In this document: positions 55,851 through 64,000 of the stretch, piece after piece
How positions within the stretch are numbered: position 1 is the stretch's first letter
How the letters are laid out: every line of letters starts with the position of its first letter
DNA from: Vitis vinifera
Taxonomy: Eukaryota > Streptophyta > Magnoliopsida > Vitales > Vitaceae
Assembly: GCF_030704535.1 (NCBI RefSeq)
Contig: NC_081806.1
Span: forward strand, 4,797,001-4,861,000
Direction: 5' to 3'
Length of the DNA stretch: 64,000 nucleotides
Position numbers and translations under genes: made by a program
The notes under the pieces: model-generated
What the model saw: the letters and a program-made list of their open reading frames with translations, nothing else
Told to the model about the DNA's origin: nothing
Database searches by the model: none

Positions 55851-56930
55851 GCAAATTGAATTCAAATATTGTAAATTTAAGCCTTTTAGGAAAGTTGGTT
55901 TTTCTACTGTTTGGTTTGGCCTGTTCGTGGGTTCGAAAAATTGATAGTTCGGTTAATTTTGATGGAATTCCAGTTTACTTGTTCTTGAGGAATATGCAAG
56001 TAAGAGAAGGGATGACGCCAAAAAGGTGGCGTGACTCACTGGAGATGATGTGGCCATTCTCATTTCTCATTCGAGATCAAATATTGCAGATTATGATCTT
56101 ATCTTATCCACCCACGAACTAACAGACGGGCTGAAAATTTTGAGAAAACCATAGTGGTGCATGGATGCACTTCAAAATCCTCTAGGGTTTTTCATGATGA
56201 GGCCTACTTCGGGAAAAGATGATGGGCTGGCTTCAACAGGCCATGTAAGAGAGTGATGGACTCTGTATGGGCCAATAGTTGGGCCTCCTTGCCCGTGTTT
56301 GGTTGTTTCCCTCAGTCTTCACAGTTGTTCTACTTACGATGATTATTAATCTATTATTACTTATTGAAATTCTACATCCCTTTCAGCCTTCTCTGCATAC
56401 TGCGGCCGTGGATGAATCTGCGAAGGTGGGAGAAAGCATAAATGCAAACAAAAAAGTTATAGACCAAACAGAGGAAATTGCGGAGTGGAAACAGAGGGGC
56501 CTGAGAAGAAGGGGGTATAGGGAGTCAAAAGGATAACCCGAAAGGACTCTGGTAGACAGACTTCATTGGGCAGATGAAGGTGGCCCACCGTACCCGCAGA
56601 ATTCTGCTTCTATGGACCAAACTCTTCCTCGGTTGACTTCTCTATCCTCTTCCATCGTTATGATGAGGAGATTGGACCGATGTCTACAGTCCGCAACACT
56701 AGAGCACGGGTTCCATTTACAAAATTTACCATGTTTGGCACCAGAATTTCTGACACTATCACTGTATCTAGATCTTGCTCATGTTAACTCTCTCTGCCTT
56801 CATTAATTTATTTTTATTAACCAGTGAATAAAAGCATGTTTTTTGTTTTTTATTTTATTTTATGAAAAGTACAAATTATTGGTTAATAAATTTATTGTAT
56901 TTGCATAAAAAAAACTAATAAATTAGATAA
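55851..56930. other. Intergenic, no gene seen
   Basis: ORFs at 55805-56122, 56279-56536 and 56612-56806 have no family features. The first part is the 5' flank of the truncated TL20.3-like copy. Confidence 0.35.
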
Positions 56931-57960
56931 TTAATTTTACTAATCTAGAGCAAACTTTGCAAAGTAGAGCATGTACAAGAAGTCATGGTAGCCAACAAGG
57001 TGGTGGAGGTCATGGTTGTGGCTAAGGAAAGAAAGACACTACAACTCTAACAATAGAGACAATGATAGTGACAAAAATTCTTATAAAGGAAGAGGCAACT
57101 AATATAATGGTAGTTTCTATCAACCTATAGAGGGTGACAAAATTCCTTTCGAGTATACATTTTGCATCAAGTCAAATTCTAATGATGATATAATTGTTGA
57201 ATCATTTTGTGGGTGATTTACTTTATATTGGAAACTATTAGTATGTATTTAAAAATTTTAAGTAGACAATCTCATAACAAATCGAAACATAATACATTTG
57301 GGATTAATGTCCATAATCAAATGATGATATTTATATCTCTCTAAAAAAGTATAGTATAGATAAAAAGATTCAAGATAGAGTGATTAGTAGCAATTCACCT
57401 TCCTGTTGGATATGAAAAAGGAAAATATTAAAGAATTAGTAAATCTCACGCATTTCAAACATGGTTAGAAGTTTTTACTATCGGACTTTTAGTAAACTAA
57501 ACATTGCTTATGGAGTAATAATTGTTAGTCAATTTTTTTTTTAAATACCATATTAATCACAATTACAAACAATAAAATACATTTTGAAGTGTATAAATGA
57601 TACTCAGAGTCCCAAAATTTTATACTCTTACTCAACTAATTTTAACAAATAGTAATTGGGAAGATAATGAAGAGGCTAGAAAGAATACTAAAAAAAATTG
57701 AATACATGGCAATACAAGCACTTTGGCTTTCACATTTGATACAAAGATTTTGTGTAATAATAAATCTAGTATTACATAGACAAAATATTCAATATTTCAT
57801 GGTAGAAGTAAAATATATAAACATTACATTTTATTATATTAAAGAACTCGTAAAAATAGTAAAATCAAGTTTGAATTTTATACATAAGAAATTCAAGTTA
57901 TAAATATTTTTACAAGTTATTAAAAGTAGATGTGTTGGAAAAGTTGAAAAAAAAATTTAT
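56930..57960 (+). mobile_element. Degenerate copia remnant
   Basis: The plus strand at 57700-57870 reads ALWLSHLIQR, then NLVLHRQN and KYINITFYYIKELVK. This follows the copia RNase H pattern EALWL..LL, NPV.H.R.KHI, YHF(I/L)RE.V, with altered residues. A GGGGHG-like stretch near 57005 could be Gag-derived. Many stops are present. No LTR recognised. Confidence 0.45.
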
Positions 57961-60900
57961 TGATCCGAATGTATTTAAAGCTCAATTTAAGTGACAGGGG
58001 TGAAAATCGAAATCCAATTTGAAGTCAAATTTTAAGAATTTTAGGAATTTGAAAAATTTTAGGAATGATTATTTATTTGAATTTATTATGTTAAATAGGA
58101 TTCCATTTTAATTATGAATTGGAGTTATATCCAAATACAGTTAGATTATTATAAATATAAATTCATTATTATATTGATTAGAAGGTAAATGCAATAAAAA
58201 TAAAAATTTAATAAAAAATGTTGTCAATACTCTTAATTGAGGTTCCAGCGCACACCCCTGAACAAGTTGGCTGTGGGCATGCATGCATTGCAGCATTGGC
58301 CACTGTTTCATTGTTACAGTGCAGTTTTGTCACTTCTGCGGACCAAGAAAGATGAAACAAAACCCTTATCCTCCACGCTCAAAGAGCTAGCTAGTCATGT
58401 TAAGACGAGTCCGTCAGATAGAGCTGAGTCTAACAATTAAGAACAGTGCCCTTTGTCGTATATGGAGTTGAAATGTGGTGGGTGGCGGGGGATCTGATTG
58501 AATGATAAAAGTAGGGAACACCAGTGCCTCTATAACCCATCCCTGTTGTGGGGTATGTAACAAAGTGGATGTGTGGTTCAAAAACATTAACAGCAGGTCA
58601 TCCCATATGTCCATGCAACAACAGATGAACATACGCCTTATCAAAGCTAAAGGTCTAAAGGTATCGCAACCTCCTCTTTAAACTCGTATGTACGTAATCC
58701 ACAGAGGAGGTAAACCACCAGTCAGCTCGAGAGGCCAAAAAAAATTAATATCAGACACCACACCCATATTTAATTTCACCTTTATCGATTTCTACCCCAC
58801 CCTCACCACCATAAGAGAGAGGCAGAGCGATTAAGAGATCTTCATATCCCCACGAACAGCAACAAATAGCTCCTAGCAGGCTTTTTACAGAGAGATATAT
58901 AGCTTTTCCTCATTCGTACATGAAAGCATGGTACATGCATGCATGCATTCATGTTGCCAACATTGATCACATTTACATTGGATGGAGAGGATGGGACATG
59001 GTGAGATAAATGATGAATTAGATGACAATATTCACCACATCACCTCTCTCGTGACCCTTTTATTGCAAAAGTGAGATCATGGGTTATACCCTTTTTTATT
59101 GTACACTGAGAGCTCGAGCCTTGTGCTTCAGCAGTATAGCCCCAATAGTCAGCACGACAAGGGGCTTGCGTCAGATTCCGGATTTGCCCTAATCTTACAG
59201 AAATTTGCTGATGACCCAAGATCTGTGTCAGCTACCTTTATGGGCATTCATATCATACCATTCTCAAAACTATATATATGGACATCAAGTTCACTTCAAT
59301 CAAACGATTATGAGTTCAGGATGCTGGTCCATTTTGAGTGCTCATAGAAAGATATTCAAAGTGATCAACTAAATACCTCAAAATTATACACACTATACGG
59401 GAATATATAACTAACAGTGATACTTTTCTTTCTCTGATTTCACTATCACCATGGAAAAGGGGACAACACAAATGGTTGAAAATCAAAATGATCATCCATC
59501 CGATGATCTTTCAAATTTATAGGTGTTTTAGCAAAGTTTGAAGGAAGACAAACATTGTATTTGTTTGGGCCATGCAAATGCCATTGCTTGGATTAAATCA
59601 ATTTGTTTGTGCTATTTACTGAAATCAATTCGATTAAATCAAAAGAAATTAATGAAAAATTAAGAATGACAAAACAAATTGAACAATATAATGAAATGAG
59701 TTCCATGGTTCAGCTTTACTCCAATTATAGTTTCTGGCTGACCATATCTTTCAGTAGTTCTTTGGATTTGATATGTCACCATTAAAATAGAATCAGAAAA
59801 ATCAGAATTAAGTGTAAAACAAACTACTTCTGATATTTAATGAGTTTTAACCTTCAGAGTTAATCATGCTATTACTGTGAACTTCTATGTTATAGGCCCG
59901 AAAAGTCATTGAATTTTTCAATAATCAAGGTTTCTAACAAGGCAGCTAATACCCTCTAGAGCTATAATTGTTGAGTGGAAGCCACCATATATATATAGAG
60001 AGAGAGTTTCCATTGCTAATCTGATGACAATATATATTAGCTAGCACTGAGGGAAACTATAAGAGATGCGGTCACCTTGCAGTGGAGGCATCCTCCTGGG
60101 CTTTTTTGTTTTTTTTTTTTCCCTTTTTATGTTTGATTTTTCTGAACGACTACTCCCTCCAGAGTGGGTTTAGCTTTGCTCAGGTCACAGAATGCGCAAG
60201 CTGTCAATAACACAAATAAAATAATGAGCTTTACCTACATTTGTACAAAATCAATAGCAGCAACTGATAGAAATTGTCAAAAATTTATTTTTGATGAAAC
60301 AAATAAAATAATAAAATCAATAGATGGCTATTTCTTTGAATCTATAACTCTGAAGCATTTTTATTTTTCCTGCTGTTATAATGTCTTGACGTAGAGCAAA
60401 GTAGACAGTGGAGCTCTTGCTTTAAAGACGAGTATATATTCCATGGACAGATGGTACGTACGTAGTCGGTCCTTGATTAGAGCAAAGCTATCTCCTGATC
60501 CACCCTATACTGCAGGCATTTCGGAACCCCTTTCAATGACCGATGATATGGTGAACAAGACTCCTAAAAAATCGAGTCAACTAACCATTTCTGGAATTCA
60601 AGAATAATTGATTTTAGAATAAGCACATTGATACAGATGGAAAATAGATGAACTCATTTCAAATTATATGAAAAAATAACTTGAACAGATTTGATCAGAC
60701 TTCAATAAATTGTGAGCTTTTTTTGTTTGATTAATTTTGGATTCCAAATAAATGAGAATGCATACCCAATAAACCAAACGGTCGATCTGTAATGATACTT
60801 GACTTTGTAGCTAGCATGGACGCATTCAAGTATGGATCTTAGATTCTAAGGCACATTTCCCTTTCAAAATGTTTATAGGTATGGTTTGAAATTTGAAATA

Positions 60901-61500
60901 GACATAGACCATATCGATGGTCTATAAAGGGCCAACAAATTTTGCAAATCTTTCCTTATTACAAACACATTGAATTCTGCATGGGAGTTGAACAGGACCC
61001 ATCCCCGTTCTGAGTCATGAAGGTCATTAACATTTACTTTGGGATACATTTGGGGGGAAGAGAAACCTCAACGCTGGAATATTGACGAGGGTAGACGGTG
61101 ATAGTTATGAAACAGAAAAATGAACATGTTAAAGAAAAAAAAAGTAGGAGATATGGAAAATCACAGCTGCTTTGCAAAATTTGTCACTGAAACCCTAGAA
61201 ATCTGTGGAGGGGAAGGAGCGTGAGAAAAAATCTAACTAAATTAGCCAACATAAGCCGAAAAGATATAGAAATTTAGTAAAGGACAAAGCTGATAAGAAG
61301 GGGAAGTCTGGCTACTGAGATGGCTGGGTTACTGACTTAAATACTGATCTGTATATGTGTAAGAAGAGAGTTATTGAGCGGTCAAATCGCTAAAAGTGAA
61401 CTTACACTTAGGAAATAAATAAAAAGAAGGGAAAAAAAAAAAAGTAGAAGAAAACAGAAAAATATAATGGTGATGATTGTAATATAATGAGTTGTGGAGC
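57961..61500. other. Intergenic, no gene supported
   Basis: Short plus ORFs (58237-58440, 59099-59347, 60164-60394) lack known motifs. Short GATA/TA and GA runs occur, for example at 59988-60006. Confidence 0.35.
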
Positions 61501-61546
61501 TCAAAAGTGAAGGAGATGGAGTATAAGTTAGGGTATGATTGTAACC

Positions 61547-61595
61547 CTAAGGAGGCGGAGGAGGAGGCGGAGGAGGAGGCGGAGGATGGAGGCTT
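61547..61595. repeat. GGAGGC/GGAGGA repeat
   Basis: About eight trinucleotide-based GGAGGC or GGAGGA units lie about 720 bases before the YABBY start codon. CT runs at 61803-61840 and 62100-62180 follow in the promoter and leader region. Confidence 0.7.
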
Positions 61596-62237
61596 ATTGT
61601 CCGGGAGTTATAAGAGAGAAACATGAGTCCTGAGTCATGAGTCATGGGGATGTGGGTGGGTTGGGTTCGGAAAGCGAGGCACAAAAGGCTTCGAACCATG
61701 ACACACCTCTCTTAACTTCGAAAGCAACAGGTGAATGAGCCAAAGCTCTTATCACCCCCATGCACACGTCCCTTTCTCGCTCCTCTCCCCCACATCTGCC
61801 GCCTCTCTCTCTCTCTCTCACTCACTCACTCTCTCTCACTTCATATGACACACATCGGGAATGCCAACCACACATGTTCCTTTCTTATGTCATATTATAA
61901 AACCATGTGTAATATGCATAATGTATGTTGGAAATAGTATGCGATCTAGCTCTCCCACATATGTGATTGGTTGATCATCATCATTCATTCTATAACATGG
62001 ATGTATACACACATAGATGCATTACTTACCGTATATACATGTATGTATGAACTATAAACAACAACGCTAAGAAACCGAGGGAAGAGAGAAAACTACCAGA
62101 CTCTCTTTCTCTCTCTCTGGTCTTATATCTACTAGACCAAGTAGATCTCTTACCTCTCCTCTCTCTCTCTTTCTCTCTTTTCTCCTTTCTTTCATAACTC
62201 ATAATCAACAAAAGCAGATCCAAGGAGTTGGTTAATC

Positions 62238-62270
62238 TGTCAATCAATCAATCAGTCAATCAATCAGCCA
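62238..62270 (+). repeat. CAAT tetranucleotide repeat in the YABBY leader
   Basis: CAATCAATCAATCAGTCAATCAATCAGCCAG, given in part here as (CAAT)n with single changes, lies 44-76 bases before the YABBY start codon, so it is probably transcribed. Confidence 0.6.
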
Positions 62271-62313
62271 GTGGGAGCAATCAAATCACATCCAAGAGAA
62301 CAGGGAATCAAAG

Positions 62314-64000
62314 ATGTCCTCCTCTTCAACCTTGTCGCTGGACCACCTCCCTCCTTCCGAGCAGCTCTGTTATGTCCATTGCAACATTTGCGACACCGTT
62401 CTCGCGGTATTCCTTTGCCTTATTTGTTTTGTATTCTTCACACTCGCTCTAATCCATTTTCTTTACCCAATTAGGTTAGGGTTTTTCTTTTCTTTTCTCT
62501 TCTTTCTCATATTCATCTTTTGGGGTTTCCCATTTTTTCCCTTGCTTGTTTTATGATATAGGTGAGCGTTCCTTGCACCAGTCTGTTCAAGACCGTTACT
62601 GTTCGATGTGGACACTGCACCAACCTGTTGCCTGTAAACCTTCGTGGATTGCTTCTACCTTCAGCCAATCAGCTTCACCTGGGCCACGCCTTCTTCTCTC
62701 CTTCCCATAATCTTCTGGTATATCATAATCAACCGGCAGTTTCCAAGACAAAAATCCCAAATTTTTATACGAATTAATTAATATGTTGCTGTTTGGTTGA
62801 TAATTATGTTGCAGGAAGAGATCCCAAATCCATCTCCGAACTTTTTGATCAATCAGACCACCGCAAATGACTTTTCTGTGTCAGCTAGAGGAGGAGCTGA
62901 TGAACTTCCCAGACCCCCGGTGATTAACAGACGTGAGATTCATTTTTACATCTTCTATTTCTTACTGCTTTTCCAGGCCCTTAGCTCTGGGTGCTTGAAT
63001 ATAACTGTTTTGGCTCACCAGATTGTTCCCTAACTCGTCGATACCATTTTTCCTAAGGAGTGGATTTGAAGGAAATTTCAAAACACCTGCACTTTAGTCT
63101 GTTAAGCATACAGTACTCTCTTAGGCAATCAAGAAAAAAGCGGAAAAGAATCAGCCCCATTTGCTTTTTTGCTTTTCCCTACAGTTTTAGAGGGTCTCTT
63201 GGTCTGGTGACAGGGGAGAAAGAACCTTTAACACGTCAGTTAATTTGAAGCCTAAACCTCTTATGAGAGCTATTCCAGACTTCTGTTATGATACCACAAG
63301 CTTCATTTAGCAATAGCTTTTCTAAAGTTTGTTTCACGCCTTGCCATTGCTGTCCTCCATTGGCACTCCACTTTCTGGATCTAAAGCCATTATTTATATT
63401 TCTCTTTTTTTATTGTCTTTTTCTCTTTTTCCTTTTAAATGAGTCCTGAAAAGAAACCCTTATAACTACTGTGTTACTTGCACCCATCATTCCATATCTC
63501 CCAACACTCCTCGATAATCATCAGCAGGACCATGAAATTAATCATTAAAAGGCAAGCTGAAAACTTTTCAAGTTAAATCTAGTTGACAAGACTTCTTCTT
63601 TCATGCCTTTCTTTATTTTTGTGTTGTTGCCGAAGCCAAGTTTAATCTAGCCCATGTCCCTAAACATTTTAATCAAGCTGACCAGACAACAAATCATTTT
63701 ACTTTACTAAATCTTTTCGACGAAGAATTCTCTCCCTGGAATCGTAGGTAGTAAAGATACTATAGACGGTACATGTATGGAGATAGAGAAACATTCACGA
63801 AGTAGCCAGACAGAGAGAGAGAGGAAGATCATAAAAATGCAGAATTCCGCTAAAAGTCAGCATAAGTGATTTTAATGTGTCTGTATGTCTGTACATGTAC
63901 AGCTCCGGAGAAGAGACAGAGAGTCCCGTCCGCGTACAACCGATTCATCAAGTGAGTAATTATATATAGAAAGCCCTATTACAATAATAACAATAATAAG
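62314..64000 (+). CDS. YABBY transcription factor, FIL/YAB1-YAB3 type (partial, runs off window)
   Basis: Specifies the lower (abaxial) side of leaves and floral organs. Four exons are visible: 62314-62406, 62562-62717, 62815-62932 and 63903-63951, joined in frame, giving 138 residues before the next intron at 63952. The C2C2 zinc finger uses Cys23, Cys26, Cys47 and Cys50 (CNIC, then CGHC 20 residues later), with the family phrase [16 protein letters not shown] variable linker (about 84-120) follows. The YABBY domain begins [17 protein letters not shown], an HMG-like DNA-binding fold whose rest is beyond the window. The N-terminal [21 protein letters not shown] and the long intron 3 (970 bases) fit the FIL/YAB3 clade; a CRC or INO type is excluded by the linker and start. 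The exon 4 donor reads TCAA|GTGAGT. Confidence 0.92.

Noticed and set aside
1-64000. CRISPR arrays, bacterial operons, riboswitches, prophage
   Set aside because: Introns, plant families and plant transposons throughout; no regularly spaced identical repeats with unique spacers.
1-64000. Known plant microRNA precursors
   Set aside because: Scanned by eye for common mature sequences (miR156, 159, 160, 164, 166, 171, 172, 319, 390, 395, 396); none found. A proper search would be needed to exclude others.

Overview
The window looks like dicot nuclear DNA: AT-rich intergenic sequence, short GT-AG introns, plant-only gene families (VND-type NAC, SAUR, YABBY, vacuolar processing enzyme) and many plant transposons. 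Protein and repeat style suggest grapevine (Vitis) or a close relative. That species call is from memory of similar sequences, not a search.

Layout. 1-8612 is most of a decayed CACTA (En/Spm) transposon: subterminal repeat arrays at both sides and a broken TNP2-type and TnpA-type gene pair on the minus strand. 9180-11640 holds a Ty1/copia 3' remnant, a complete 1007-bp hAT-like non-autonomous element with perfect 8-bp target duplications and an snRNA-type promoter motif pair inside, and another CACTA remnant. 12383-15054 is an intact nine-exon vacuolar processing enzyme gene. 18587-19078 is a SAUR36-like gene on the minus strand. 19080-30200 is mostly gene-poor, with MITEs, microsatellites and a GC-rich island. 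32850-35262 is a VND4/5/6-type NAC gene with an intron-containing leader. 35263-43900 is intergenic and includes a long gypsy-type LTR.

43922-51416 (minus) is an apparently intact seven-exon gene for a thylakoid lumenal pentapeptide-repeat protein (TL20.3-like). Its sixth intron contains a MITE that was hit by a very young, internally deleted copia element. Its fourth intron contains an opposite-strand gene for a protein with RDFPxGCG repeats, resembling the N-termini of SUVH5/6 histone methyltransferases but lacking the SRA and SET domains. A segment of about 3.1 kb, carrying this nested gene plus the first four exons of the host gene, is duplicated at 52740-55850. There the nested gene is a pseudogene and the host copy lacks exons 5-7. 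A lone GH5-type beta-trefoil exon lies between the copies.

55850-62000 is intergenic with a degenerate copia remnant. 62314 to the end is the 5' half of a FIL/YAB1-type YABBY gene on the plus strand, which runs off the window.

The genes are independent transcription units, as expected in a plant. The main linkage of interest is the host, nested-gene and transposon architecture at 43.9-55.9 kb. All exon coordinates come from reading splice sites and phase by eye; every join in the VPE, NAC, TL20.3 and YABBY models keeps frame.
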